From the NCBI RefSeq assembly GCF_963678635.1, contig NC_087063.1, forward strand, positions 39,076,759 through 39,140,758: DNA of 64,000 nucleotides, given 5' to 3'. How positions within the stretch are numbered: position 1 is the stretch's first letter; every line of letters begins with the position of its first letter. Source of the stretch: Symsagittifera roscoffensis (taxonomy: Eukaryota; Xenacoelomorpha; Acoela; Convolutidae). A program made the position numbers and the translations under genes. Below the pieces are notes generated by a model that saw only the letters and a program-made list of their open reading frames with translations, was not told where the DNA came from and did not search any database. Positions 1 through 12,521 of the stretch are shown in pieces.

Positions 1-3000
1 CAAAATTACTAATAGACTGAAACGGTTCGCTAAAAATTTTAGTCACTAAAGCAAACTATTCGAAATTGAAAATTTAATAGACGTGTTTGGTTTGCAAATT
101 TGCAAAAACTGATTGTATCTTGAGCAATATATTTGAAAGTTTGAGAAATTTTTGAAGTTAATTTAAAGGTGGTATCGGTTCGCGAAAAATTTGAGTAAAA
201 CTACTCGAGCCATGAAGCTTTGAATTATCTCAAGTTTTTTCAGAGAAAAATTTTGTTCGCAAAAAAACTTTTGTTTCTTAAGCATACTTTTCGAGAATCG
301 ATAATTTGAAAAGCTCCGAGAATTCATAGAAAAAAAGGGGTTCGCGAAAAGTTTGAGTTTTCGCGAACAAGCTAAACGAGCTCTAAACCAAAATAATCGA
401 GCTTTGAAAATCAAAAAATTTAACTTTAATTTATAAACAGGACCGGGCTTACGAAAAATTTGAGTTTTGTACGCAAGCAGATCGAGCTATGAAACTTTGA
501 AACAATTTAAGTTATTTCATAGACAGAATAGTTTTTTGAAACTTTGAGTTTTTGAAGCAAGCTTATTGAGCTATGAAACTTTTAGATTTTTCAAGTTACT
601 TCATACACTGGTTCGGCTCGCAAAAAGCTTAGTTTTTTAAGACAGCTATTCGAGCTCAAAAAAACTGAAATTTTTCACGTTAATTCATAGACTGAACCGG
701 CTTTTGAAAAAAAAAAAAATTTCCCAGCCAGTTTTTTCCAGCTTTGAAACTTGAAATACTTCAAAAGATTTCGGAGATAGAATTGGTTCGCAAAAAAGTT
801 AAGCTTTTTTGAGGAAGCTTCTCGAGCTGAAAAATTGAAAAGTTTCCAGTTGTGTCATAAAGTGAATCGGTTCGCGAAAAGTTTGACTTTCTTAAGCAAG
901 CTATCCGAGCTTTAAAAATTTGAAATATATCAAGTTAAATCTTGAATTGAACTGGTTTGCGACAAATTTGAGGTTTTGTAAGCAAGCTAACTGAGCAAAG
1001 AAATTTTAAGACACTAAAAAAAATTTCATAAAGAATCAGTTTGCGAGAAGTCTTAGTTTCTCAAGCAAACTACTCGAGGTCGAAACGTTGAGGATATTTC
1101 AAGTTAGTTCAGAGAAAAAATATTTTCACTTAAAGTCTTCGTTTCTCAAACAATCTATTCGAATTTGATAATTTGAAAACTTTCAAGTTATTTTTAGACG
1201 GAAATGGCACAAGAAAATTTGGGTTTCTTAAGCAAGCTATGTTTGAGCAAGCTCGATATTTGAATTATTTCAACATCTTATCTATGTAATAGACGCTACT
1301 GGTTTGCAAAAAATTGAGTTTTTTAAGCAAGCAATTCGAGCACTGAAATTTTGAAATATTTCAAAAAAATCATAACAGGAATCACTTCTCAAAAAGTCTT
1401 TGAGCAATGACAACTTATTTTGAGTATGGAATCGATTCGCGAAGTTTTTCAGTTCTTTTGGAAAGCTTTTCGAGCTACGAAAATTTGAAGTTTTTTAAGT
1501 TGTATCTAGAATGAATCGATTGCCGAAAAATTTGCGTTTTGCTAAGTAAGTTATTCCAGCTATGGAACTCTGAATTTTTCAAGTTTTTCCATTGACGGAC
1601 TCGGTTCGTGAAAAGTTCTGTTTTCTCTAGCAAACTATCCGAATTTGAAGTTTTGAAAAATTCCAAGTTTTTTTTATAGACGGTATTGGACCCCCAAACG
1701 TTTGAGTTTTTACGCAAGCTATTTCAGCCATGAAACTTTAAGATATTTCAAAAAATTAAAAAAAGGAATCACTTTGCGAAAGCTTTGAGTTTCTTCGGCA
1801 AACTATTCGATATTTGAAAAAACAACCCAGTGATTTTATAGACGGTATCGGTTCCCATGTTTGAGTTTAGTTTTTCAAGCAGGCGACTTCAGCTATGAAT
1901 TTCGAGATTACTTAAACCAAAACATAGACGGATTTAATTAGCAAAAACTTTTTGATTCTTAAGCAATTTTTTTTGAGATTTGAAAGTTTGAAAGTTATTT
2001 TGAAGGCGGAATCGATTTGCAAAAAACTTGAATTTTTGAAGCAAGCTATTTGAGCAATGAATCTCAAATAACTTTTCAAATTATTTCATAGACGGATGTG
2101 GTTCCTTAAATGTTTTTGTTGTCTTGAGCAAACTAATCGATACTTGAAAATTTACAGTTCTGCGAAATTACGAGTTTTCTAAGCAAGTTGTTCGAACTAC
2201 GAAACTTTGCGAGATTTCAAATTTTTTCAGCTTGTTTTTTGAGCTTTATTCGGTTTTGAAATCGGTTTTCGAAAATCTTTCAGTTTTTTTCAGCCAGCTA
2301 TTGAGCTTTAAATTCAAGCTATTTTTAGTGTTTCTAAAGCAAGCTATTCGACCTTTGAAACTTTGAGTTATTTCAAGTTAATTCATAAACTGAACCGGTT
2401 TTGAAAAACTCAAGTTTTTTTTGCAAGATTTCGAGCTATGAAAATTAGAGAAAACTCAAGGTTATTCGCAGACGGATCCATTTAGGGAACAGTTCTAGTC
2501 TCTAAAGCCAACTGTTTGAATTTGAAATTTTGAAAAAATCCAAGTTTTTTATAGACGGTATTGGTTCGCAAAATGATTCATTTTTTGAATCCAGCTAATT
2601 GAGCAATGAAATTTTGCACCTTTTCAAAAAAATTAATAACATCAGACATCACTTCGCAAACATGTTTTGAACTTTTTAAAAAAAATACTTGAGTTATGAA
2701 GCTTTGAAAAATTTCAAGTTATTTGATAGACGGAATTGGTTTGTGAAATGTTGCATTCATCAAGCACGCGATATGGGCTATGATACTTTGAGCTTTTCAA
2801 TTTTTTCCATAACCGAAATTGGTTCCCGTAAAAAAAATATGCGAGCTCTTCAAGCTGTAAAAAGTTGAGAAAGTTCAATTTTACTTATAGACTGAAACGG
2901 TTCGCAAAAGTTTTTAGTTTCTCAAGCAAACTATTCGAGATTGAAAATTTGAAGAAAAAAAAATCAGTTTGTTTTATAGACGGCAATTTTGCCAAATAAT

Positions 3001-3358
3001 TGAGTTTTTTAAGCAATCAATTGGAGCAATAATACTTTGAAGTATTTCAAAAAACTCATTACGGATATAATATCTGAAGAAATTTTTGATTTTTTTAAGT
3101 AAAAAGTTTTCTGGGAAATGAAATTTTGAAAAATTTCAAGTTATCTGATTGAAGGGTTTGGTGCGCAAATTTGCAAAAACTGATTGTTTCTTAAGCAATT
3201 TTAATCGAGGTTTGAAAATTTGAAATATTTGAAAATACTTTAAAGGCGGTATCGGTTCGCAAAAATGAGTTTTCGAAGCAAGCTATTTGAGCAAAACTTT
3301 AAAATTTTCATAAACAAGATTCAGTTCGCAAAAGTTTCAAGAGTTTTTTTTTTCAAAA
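1..3358 (+). repeat. Diverged monomeric satellite, left flank
   Basis: About 40 monomers with many substitutions and small indels and no obvious HOR. Several have the full core GGTTCGCGAAAA (for example near 860) and others have decayed cores (GGTTTGCAAAAA, GGTTCGCAAAA). A segment starting at 200 (ACTACTCGAGCCATGAAG) recurs at 3359, an offset of 3,159 bp. No gene, tRNA or mobile element is visible. Copies differ more from each other than in any region right of 34 kb. Confidence 0.85.
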
Positions 3359-3860
3359 ACTACTCGAGCCATGAAGCTTTGAATTATCTCAATTTTTTTC
3401 ATAGACAAATTTGGTTCGCGAAAATGTTTTGTTTCTTAATCATACTATTCGAGAATTGATAATTCGAAAAGTTCCGAGACTTCTCTTCGAGAATTGATAT
3501 GTTTTTTTTTTATAGAAAAAAATGGTTCGCGAAAAGTTCGAGTTTTCGCGATCAAGCTAATCGAGCTCTAAACCAAGATAATTGAGCTATGAAACTTTTA
3601 GATTTTTCAAGTTACTTCATACACTGATTCGGCTCGCAAAAAGCTTAGAGTCTTAAAACAGCTAGTCGAGCTCAAAAAAAATTGAAATATTTCACGTGAT
3701 TTCATAGACTGAACCGGCTTTCGAAAAAAAAAATAGTTTTTTTTCAGCCAATTTTTCCAGCTTTAAAACTTGAGATACTTCAAGTTAATTTGGAGATAGA
3801 ATCGATTCACAAAAAAAAACATCGTTGTATAGGAAAACTTTTCGAGTTATCAAAAAATTA
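3359..3860 (+). repeat. Duplicated block, copy 1 (partner at 10153-10650)
   Basis: From ATAGACAAATTTGGTTCGCG at 3401 the sequence closely matches the block starting at 10153, an offset of 6,752 bp. The match includes the rare string CTTAATCAT, the TCTCTTCGAGAATTGAT segment and long A-runs near 3728 and 10469. The first part also resembles 200-660. The block spans about six monomers and includes a shortened monomer with an internal repeat of GAGAATTGAT. It is a dispersed duplication within the array. Confidence 0.8.
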
Positions 3861-4735
3861 TGTTTTTTTTCAAGTTTTGTCATAGAATGAATTGGTTCGC
3901 GAAAAGTTTGAGTTTCGTATGCAAGCTATTCAAACTATGAAACCTTATGATTTTTCAAGTTTTTTTCATAGACAGAACTTGCTCAAGAAAACAGGAATTT
4001 TTTGCAGCGAGCTATCAGAGCTGAGTTTTTGTGTTTTTGCAAATTATTTCATAGTCGGATTGCTTTGCAAAAGCTAACTTGTTCCGTAAGCAAAAAGCTA
4101 CCTGACCACTGGAACTTCAAAATTTTTCAAGTTATTTCTTTGTAAGACTTGTTTCGGGAAAAAACTTGTTTCTAAGACAAACTCTTCGATATTTGAAAAA
4201 TTGAAAATAACTATACTGTTTTGTAGACAGTAAAAGTTCGCGAAAACTTAGAGTTTTTTGAGGAAGCTTTTCGAGCTATGAAAATCTAATTACTTCCAGT
4301 TGTGTCATAGATTGAATTGGTTCGCAAAAAGTTTGAATCTGTTAATCAAGCTATTCGAGCTCTGAAATTTCGAGATGTTTCAAGTTATTTCATCGACTGA
4401 ATCAGTTTGAGAAATGTGAAGTTTTATATGCAAGCTATTACAGCCAAGGAACTTTGAGTCACTTCAATTTCAAGTTATTTCCTAGACTGATTTGGCTCGC
4501 AAAATCTTAGTCTTCAAAATCAGCTATTTGAATCTTTCAAGTAATTCAAGTTAATTCTTAGACTGAATCGGCTTTCGAAAAAACTGAGATTTTCTCAGCC
4601 AGTTTTTCGAGCTTTGAAATTTTGAGATAAATTTTGATTTCGGATACTGATCGATTCGGGAAAACTTTGATTTTTTTTCTGGAAGCTTTTCGAGCTAAGA
4701 AAAATTGAAATGTTTCTAGCTATGTCATTGATTGA
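3861..4735 (+). repeat. Diverged monomers without clear HOR
   Basis: About ten monomers of variable length, mostly with the GGTTCGC or GGTTTGC core and the AAGCTATTCGAGC dyad. No gene or other element was seen. The stretch leads into the first copy of the A-B-C-D quartet. Confidence 0.75.
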
Positions 4736-5332
4736 ATCGGTTCGCAAAAATTTTGAGCTTCTCAAGCAAGCTATCCGAGCTATTGAACTTTATGGTTTTC
4801 GAAGTTACTTCATAGACGGAATTGGCTTGCAAAAATTTGAGCTTTTTGAGCAAGCTACCTGAGCTATGGAAACTCGAACTAATTCAAGTTATTTCATAGT
4901 CAGATTTGGTTTGCGAAAAATTTTTGTTTCTAAAGCAAACTTCTCGATATTTGAAAATTTTAAAATACCTATACTGTTTTCTAGACGATAAAAGTTCGCA
5001 AAAAATTTGAGTTTTTGGGGACATTTTTCGAGCTATGAAAAATCGAAATATTTCCAATTGTGTCAAAGATCCAAACGGTTCGCAAAAAGTTTGACCTTTT
5101 CGAGTAAACTATCCGAGCTATTAAACTTTGAGGTTTTTCAAGTTACTTCATAGACGGAATTGGCTTGCAAAAATTTGAGCTTTTGGTGCAAGCTACCTGA
5201 GCAATGGAAACACGAACTATTTCAAGTCATTTCATAGTCAGATTTGATTTGCAAAAATTTTTTGTTTCTAAAGCAAACTAGTCCATATTTGAAAATTTAA
5301 AAATATCTAAGTTATTTTGTAGACGGATTTTG
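4736..5332 (+). repeat. Early 4-mer HOR (C-D-A-B-C-D-A), 338-bp period
   Basis: Monomer D (CATAGACGGAATTGGCTTGC) starts at 4811 and again at 5149, exactly 338 bp apart. Monomer A (GTCAGATTTGGTTTGC) follows D in both units. The same order A, B, C, D is seen at 12522-13536. This isolated older copy lies about 8 kb from the main 4-mer tract. It ends in a truncated monomer of about 45 bp near 5335-5375. Confidence 0.8.
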
Positions 5333-7544
5333 TAAATTGAGCTTTTTAGGCAATTTTTCAAGTTATTTCATTGTAAGATTTGATTCGGGAAAAAAATTTT
5401 CTAAGACAAATTCTTCGATATTCGAAAATTTAAAAGAAACCTATATTGTTTTGTAGACGGTAAAAATTCGCAAAAAAAATTGAGTTTTTTGAGGAAGCTT
5501 TTCGAGCTATGAAAAATGTAATTACTACCAGGTGTGTCATAGATTGAATCGGTTTGCAAAAGTTTGATTTTGTTAATCAAGCTATTCGCGCTGTGAAACT
5601 TTGGGGATGCTTCAAGTTATTTCGGACACTAATCAGTTTTTTGGTAAAGCTTTTTGAGATGAAAAATTGAAAAAGGCTCAGTTGTTTCAAAAACTGAATC
5701 GGTTTGCAAAAAATTTGAGTTTCTGGTGCAAGTTATCCGAACTATGAAACTTTGAGATGTTTCAAGTTATTTGATCGACAGAATTCTAGTCAAAAGGCTT
5801 AGGTTTTTAAGAAAGCTGATCAAGCTTTAAAAACTTGAAAATTTTCAAGTTTATTTATATACTGAACCGATTTTCGAACACAAAATTGTGTTTTTATGAA
5901 CCAGTTTTTCAAGCTTTGAAACTTTGAGATAATTCAAGTGATTTCGGATACTGATCGGTTCGCGAAAACTTTGATTTTTTTGAAGAAGCTTTTCGAGCTA
6001 TGATAACTCGAATTGTTTTCAGTTATTTCATAGATTGAATCGATTCGCCAAAAGTTTGAGTCTCCTATGCAAGCTAATGGAGCTAGGAAACTTTGAGATG
6101 TTTCAAGTTGTTCGATAGACAGAATTAGTTTGGGAACTGTGAAGTTTTTTAAGCAAGCTATTTGAGCTAAGGAACTTTAAGACATTTTTAAGTTGTTTTG
6201 TAGACGGTATAGGTTTGCGAAAAAAATAAGTTTTTTATACAAGCTATTCGACCTATAAAACTTTGAGATGTTTCAAGTTATTTCATTGACGGAATCAGTT
6301 TGAGAAATGTGAAGATTTGTATGCAAGCTATTTCATCTAAGGAACTTTGAGTCACTTCAAGTTATTTCTTAGACTCATTTGGCTAGAAAAAAGCTTAGTC
6401 TTTTAAGACAACTATTCGAATTTTAAAAATTTTAAATATTTCAAGTTAATTCTTTGACTGTATTGGCTTTCGAAAAAACTGAATTTTTTTCTCAGCACTT
6501 TTTCGAGGTTTGAAACATTTAGATAGTTTAATTTATGTCATAGAGTGGTTTGTCTTTTAAGACATCTATTCGAGCTTTAAAATTTTGAAAGATTTCAAGT
6601 TAAATCTTAAACTGAACCGGCTTTCAAAAAACTGAGTTTCTCTCAGCCAGTTTATCGAGATTTGAAATTTTGAGATATTTCAAGTTATCTCGGAGACAAT
6701 TCGGTTTGCAAAAGTTTGAGTTTGTTAATCAAGCTATTGGAGCTGTGACTTTTTGAGATATTTCAAATTATTTAATCGTTGGAATCAGTTTGAGAAATGT
6801 TAAATTTTATATGCAAGCTATTTCAGCTTAGGAACTTTGAGTCACTTCAAGTTTTTTCCTAGACTGATTCGGCTCGCAAAAACTTAGTCTTCAAAGTCAG
6901 CTATTTGAGCTTTGAAAGATTCAAATATTTCAAACTAATTATTTGACTGAATTGGCTCAGTCTATTGTTCGAGCTCTGAAACCTTTAGATAATTGAAGTG
7001 ATTTCGGATACAGATCGGTTCGCGGAAGTTTGAGTTTTTTGAGGAAGTTTTTCGAGCTATGAAAAATGTAATTACTACCAGTTGTGTCATAGATTGCATC
7101 GGTTCGCAAAAATGTTGAGTTTGTGAATCAAGCTATTCGCGCTGTGAAAAATTGAGATGCTTCTAATTATTTCATCGGCGGAATCAGTATTGGAAATGTG
7201 AAGTTTTATATGCAAGCTATTTCATTCAAGGAACTTTTAGTCATTTCAAGTTATTTCGTAGAATGACTTGGCTAGGAAAAGCTTAGTTTTTTAAGACAGC
7301 TATTCGAGCCTTAAAAGTTTAAAATATTTCAAGTTAATTCTTAAACTGAATTGGTTTTCGAAAAAACTGAGTTTTTTTTTTCAGCCAGTTTTTCGAGCTT
7401 TGAAACTTTAAGATAATTGAAGTGACTTCGGTAACTGATCGGTTTGAATTTGAGTTGTTTTGGTGATATTTTTTGAGACGAAAAATCTAAAACTTTCTAG
7501 TTTTGTCGTAAATTGAATCGGTTTGCGAAAAAATTAGTTTCCTA
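5333..7544 (+). repeat. Diverged monomers with several truncated units
   Basis: Monomers of the left-hand family with visible deletions: a short unit around 5335-5375, a fused unit at 6946-6975 where GGCTCAGTC joins TATTGTTCGAGC, and another short unit around 7437-7455. A recurring monomer type has AAGCTTAGTCTTTTAAGACA (for example near 6543 and 7281), which later becomes part of the 5-mer. No non-satellite sequence was found. Confidence 0.75.
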
Positions 7545-8660
7545 AGCAAGCTATCCGACCTATGAAACTTTGAGTGGTTTCAAGTTATTTCATTGACGTA
7601 ATCAGTTTGGGAAATGTGAAGATTTATATGCAAGGTGTTTCACCTACGGAACTTTGAGTCACTACAAGTTTTTTCCTAGACTGATTTTGGCCAGCAAAAA
7701 GCTTAGTCTTTTAAGACAGCTATTCGAGCTTTATAAGATTGAAAAAATTCAGGTCAAATCTTAGACCGAACCGACTTTAAAAAATGGAGTTTTTCTCAGC
7801 CAGTTTGTCGAGCTTTGAAACTTTGAGATACTTCAATTCATTTCGGAGACAAATCGGTTTGCGAAAGTTTTGAGTTTTTTGAGGAAGATTTTCGAGATGG
7901 AAAATTGAAATATTTCTTGTTTTGTCATATATTGAATCGGTTCGCGAAAAATTTAAGGTTCTTAAGCAAGCTATCCGACCTATAAAACTTTGAGATGTTT
8001 CAAGTTATTTCATTGATTGAATCAGTTCGGGAAATGTGAAGATTTATATGCAAACTGTTCCACCTAAGGAACTTTGAGTCACTACAAGTTATTTCGTAGA
8101 TTGATTATGGCTAGCAAAAAGCTTAGTCTTTTAAGACAGCTATTCGAGCTTTATAAGATTAAAATAATTCAAGTCAAATCTTAGACCGAACCGACTTAAA
8201 TAAAATGGAGTTTTTCTCAGCCAGTTTGTCGAGCTTTGAAACTTTGAGATACTTCAATTCATTTCGGAGACAAATCGGTTTGCGAAAGTTTTGAGTTTTT
8301 TGAGGAAGATTTTCGAGATGGAAAATTGAAATATTTCTTGTTTCGTCATATATTGAATCGGTTCGCGAAAAATTTGAGGTTCTTAAGCAAGCTATCCGAC
8401 CTATAAAACTTTGAGATGTTTCAAGTTATTTCATTGACGGAATCAGTTCGGGAAATGTGAAGATTTATATGCAAACTGTTCCACCTAAGGAACTTTGAGT
8501 CACTACAAGTTATTTCGTAGATTGATTTTGGCTAGCAAAAAGCTGAGTTTTTTAAGACAGCTGTTCGAGCTTTATGAGATTGAAATATTTCAAGTCAACT
8601 GTTAGACCGAACCGAATTTAAAAAATGAGTTTTTCTCAGCCGGTTTGTTGCGCTTTGAGA
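7545..8660 (+). repeat. 5-mer HOR, 420-bp period
   Basis: The landmark GCTTAGTCTTTTAAGACAGC starts at 7701 and 8121, and its variant GCTGAGTTTTTTAAGACAGC at 8542, giving spacings of 420 and 421 bp (five monomers of 84 bp). Two units are nearly identical, including AAACTGTTCCACCTAAGGAAC at 8052 and 8472 (GCAAGGTGTTTCACCTACGG in the preceding unit). The tract is short, consistent with one or two recent rounds of unequal exchange. Confidence 0.88.
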
Positions 8661-9311
8661 CTTTGAGATATTTTAATTTATTTCATAGAGTGATTTGGCT
8701 CACAAAAAGCTTAGTCTTTTAAGACAACTAATCGAACTTCAAAAGTTAGAAATATTTCAAGTTAACTCTTAGGCTGAACTGGCTTTCAAAAAATTGAGTT
8801 TTTCTCATTTAGTTTTCCGAGCTTTGAAACTTTGAGATACTTCAAGTTATTTCGGACACAGATCGGTTCGCGAAAAGTTTGAATTTTTTAAGGAAGATTT
8901 TCGAGTTGGACAATCGGTTCGCAAAAAGTTTGAGTTTCTTAAGCTAGCTATCCGAGCTATGAAACTTTTAGGTTTTTAAGGTATTTCTTGTACGGAAAAG
9001 GTTCGCGAAAGGTTTGAGTGTTTTAAGCAAGCTACCTGAGCAATAACTTAAATCATATATGGATTTGGCTTGCGAAAAGATTTTGTTTTTGAAGCAAACT
9101 AATCGATGTTTGGAATTTTAAAAGTATCTAAGCTATTTTGTAGACGGTATAGGTTTGCGAAAGAATTGAGTTTTTTATACAAGCTATTCGACCTATGAAA
9201 ATTTGAGATGTTTCAAGTTATTTCATCGGCGGAATCAGTTTGGCAAAAATGAAGTTTTTTCAGCAAGCTTTTTCAGCTAAGGAACCTTAGGACTTTTCAA
9301 GTTTTTTTATA
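8661..9311 (+). repeat. Left-family monomers with a deletion junction
   Basis: About seven monomers. One junction at 8903-8925 (TCGAGTTGGACAATCGG) skips most of a monomer: in neighbouring copies TCGAGATGG is followed by about 35 bp before a GAATCGG. A shorter lesion lies at 9040-9062, where GAGCAATAACTTAAATC replaces a normal spacing. No gene was seen. Confidence 0.75.
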
Positions 9312-10152
9312 GACGTTTTTTTGAAGTTTTACAGCTCAAGTTGTTTTATAGACGACACCGTTTACCGAAAACCTTTGGTTTTTTAAGCCAATTATTCGAG
9401 TTTTGTTGAAATTTTGAATTATTTCAATTCTCTTACTAGACTGAACCGGTTCGCCAAGTAATCAGTTTGTTAACAAGGCTTTGATCTATGAAAATTTCAA
9501 GTATTTCACTTCACTTTCTATAATGAAGCGTTTTTTAAGCAAGCTATTTGAGCTTTGGAAATTCAAAATTTTTCAAATCGTTTCATATACAGCATCGGTT
9601 CTCTAAAAAATTGAATTTTTTCTGCAAGTTCTTCAAGCTTCAAAGTTTGAAATGTTTCATGTTTACTGAAAGACTGAATCACTTTTTAAAAATTTTCAAA
9701 TTTTCAGCAAGCTAATAAGATCATTTCAAATCAGTTCATAAACGGAACCTGTTTGCAAAAAGATTTTAAAATCTTCAGCCAGCTACTTGAGCTTTGGAAA
9801 ACTGAATTGTTTCTTTTGAGTTCATGAATTGAACAGAATTGCAAAAGTTTTAGTTTTTAAGTAAAATAATTGAGCTATAAAAAAGGAAAATTTTCAAGTG
9901 CAACAAAAGAAAGAACAAGTTCTTACAAATTTGATTTTTTAACCAGATTTTTGAGCTATTAGCTACGAAATCTTTTCCTGAAAAATTTAAGTTTTTTTAA
10001 GCAGGCTTTTGAGCTTTAAAAAATGAAGTAATCTTAGACGGAAATGGCACAAGAAAAATTGGTTTCTTAAGCAAACTATACTATATTCAAAATATTACGA
10101 CATCTTATTTATGTATTAGTCATTACTGGTTCATATTAGACATTACTTTTTC
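9312..10152 (+). repeat. Island of second-family monomers, similar to 21153-21860
   Basis: From 9312 the sequence (ACAGCTCAAGTTGTTTTATAG, then GCCAAGTAATCAGTTTGTTA near 9451) matches the start of the second-family region at 21153-21860, an offset of about 11.84 kb. It includes the same order of a CCAAGTAATCAG monomer, a TTTCATATACAGCATCGG monomer and an AAAACTGAATTGTTTC monomer. The end (10029-10133) matches 1199-1310, sharing CGGAAATGGCACAAGAAAA. The island is therefore a mosaic of two source blocks. Confidence 0.75.
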
Positions 10153-10650
10153 ATAGACAAATTTGGTTCGCGAAAATGTTTTGTTTCTTAATCATGCTAT
10201 TCGAGAATTGATAATTCGAAAAGTTCCGAGACTTCTCTTCGAGAATTGATGTTTTTTTATAGAAAAAAATGGTTCGCGAAAAGTTCGAGTTTTCGCGATC
10301 AAGCTAATCGAGCTCTAAATCAAGATAATTGAGCTATGAAACTTTTAGATTTTTCAAGTTTCTTCAAACACAGATTCGAATCGCAAAAAGCTTAGAGTCT
10401 TAAAACAGCCCATCGAGCTCAAAAAAAATTGAAATATTTCACGTGATTTCATAGACTGAACCGGCTTTCGAAAAAAAAATAGTTTTTTTCAGCCAATTTT
10501 TCCAGCTTTAAAACTTGAGATACTTCAAGTTAATTTGGAGATAGAATCGATTCACAAAAAAAAACAATGTTGTATAGGAAAGTTTTTCGAGTAATGAAAA
10601 ATTAAGTATTTCAAGTTTTGTCATAGAATGAATTGGTTTGCGAAAAGTTT
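10153..10650 (+). repeat. Duplicated block, copy 2 (partner at 3401)
   Basis: Begins with ATAGACAAATTTGGTTCGCG at 10153, identical to 3401, and stays collinear with it for about 450 bp, including the shortened GAGAATTGAT monomer and the long A-run. The left junction (10133-10152) is a chimeric monomer, in which a partial GACATTACT segment precedes TTTTTCATAGAC. Confidence 0.8.
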
Positions 10651-12521
10651 GAGTTTCCTATGCAAGCTGTTCGAGCTATGAAATTTTATGCCTTATCAAG
10701 TTTTTTCATAGACGGATTTCGCTCAAAAAACTTGAATTTTCTAAAGCAATCTATCTGAGCTGAATTTTTGTAATTTTGCAAATTATTTCATAGTCGGATT
10801 TGCCTTGCAAGCGATAAATGTAAGCAAGCGATAAATGAAAAATTAAAGATTTTTGATTTTTTTTATTAGACGGTGTTTGTTCGGGAAAAATTTGATTTCT
10901 TTAAGCCAGCTAATCGAGCTATGAAATTCCGAGAAAATTCAAACTTTTTCATTAACTTATTTTATTTGTGACATGTGAAGTTTTCAATGCGAGCTATTTG
11001 AGATATGCATATTTGAGATATTTCAACATAATTCTTAGACTGCATCGTTTTGCGAAAAGCTGAGTCTTTTAAGTTAGCTATTGGAGCGTCAAAAGTTTGA
11101 AATATTTCATATATTTCATATTTCAAGAAAATTATTTCATAGACTGAACCGGCTCTCAAAAAATAGAGTTTTTTCCAGCCGTTTTTCGAGCTTTGAAAAA
11201 TTGAGATATTTCAAGTTAATTCATAGACCGAATCGGTAAAAGAAGTGTCGGTTTTTTAAGCAAACTAGTTGAGCTATTAAACTTTAAGATATTTCAAATT
11301 ATTTTCTAAAATGATTCGGCTCGCAAAAATCTTAGTCTTTAAAATCAGCTATTCGAGCTTTAAAAGTTTCAAATTGTTTAAGTTAATTCTTAGACTGAAT
11401 CGGCTTTGGAAAAAACTGAATTTTTCTCAGCCAATTTTTTGAGCTTTGAAACTTTGAGATAAGTGATTTCCGATTTTGATCGGTTCGCGAAAACGTTGAT
11501 TTTTTGAGGAACTTTTCGAGCTATACAAAATCGAAAAAGTTCCAGTTGTGTCGTAGATTGAATCGGTTCGCAAAAAGTATGATATTTTTAATCCAGCTAT
11601 TCGAGCTGTAAAATTTTGAAATGTTTCAAGTTATTTCATCGACTGAATTAGTTTGAGAAATGTGAAGTTTTATATGCAAGCTATTTCATCTAAGGAACTT
11701 TGAGTCACTTCAAGTTATTTCGTTGACTGATTTGGCTAACAAAAAGCTCACTCACTGAAGACAACTGTTCAAGCTTTGAAAGTTTGAAATATTTCATGTT
11801 TGTTCTTAGACTGAAACGGCTTCCAAAAGAATTGAGTTTTTTTTAGCCAGTTTTCGAGCGTTGAAACTATGAGATACTTCAAGTTATTGCGGAGACAAAT
11901 CAATTTGCGATTATTTTGAGTTTTTTTCAAGAAAGTGATTTGGCTAGCAAAAAGCTTTGTCTTTTAAGACAGCTATTCGAGCTTCAAAAGTTTAAAATAT
12001 TTCAAGATAATTCTTAGACTGAACCGGCTTCCAAAAAATTAATTTTGGTTAGCCAGTTTTTGAGCATTGAAAATTTTGAGATACTTCAAGTTATTTCGGA
12101 GACAAATAAATTTGCGAAAAATTTGAGTTTTTTTTAGGGAAGCTTTCCGAGATGAAAAATTGAAAAATTTTCAGTTGTGTCATAATTGAATCGGTTCGCG
12201 AAACTTTCTAGTTTCTTAAGCAAGCTATCCAATCTATGAAACTTTGAGATGTTTCAAGCTATTTCATCGACGGAATCAGTTTGTGGGAAATGTGAAGGTT
12301 TAAATGCAAGCTATTTGAGCTAAGTAACTTTGAGTCAATTCAAGTTATTTCATAGACTGATTTTGCTAGCAAAAAGCTTAAGCTCTTAAGACAGCTATTC
12401 GAGTTTAAAAAAAAATTGAATTAATCCAAGTTAATTTTAGACTGAAACGGCTTTCAAAAAAATTGAGTTTTTGTCAGCCAGTTTTTCGAGCTTTGAAACT
12501 TTGAACTGCTTCAAGTTATTT
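10651..12521 (+). repeat. Left-family monomers, irregular order
   Basis: About 22 monomers. Short internal duplications are visible: GCAAGCGATAAATG occurs twice at 10808-10838, and ATTTCATAT repeats at 11105-11120. Monomers with AAGCTTAGTCTTTAAAATCA and TTGAGTTTTTTTTAGCCAG recur, as in the region 4.4-8.6 kb. No gene or mobile element was seen. Confidence 0.75.
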
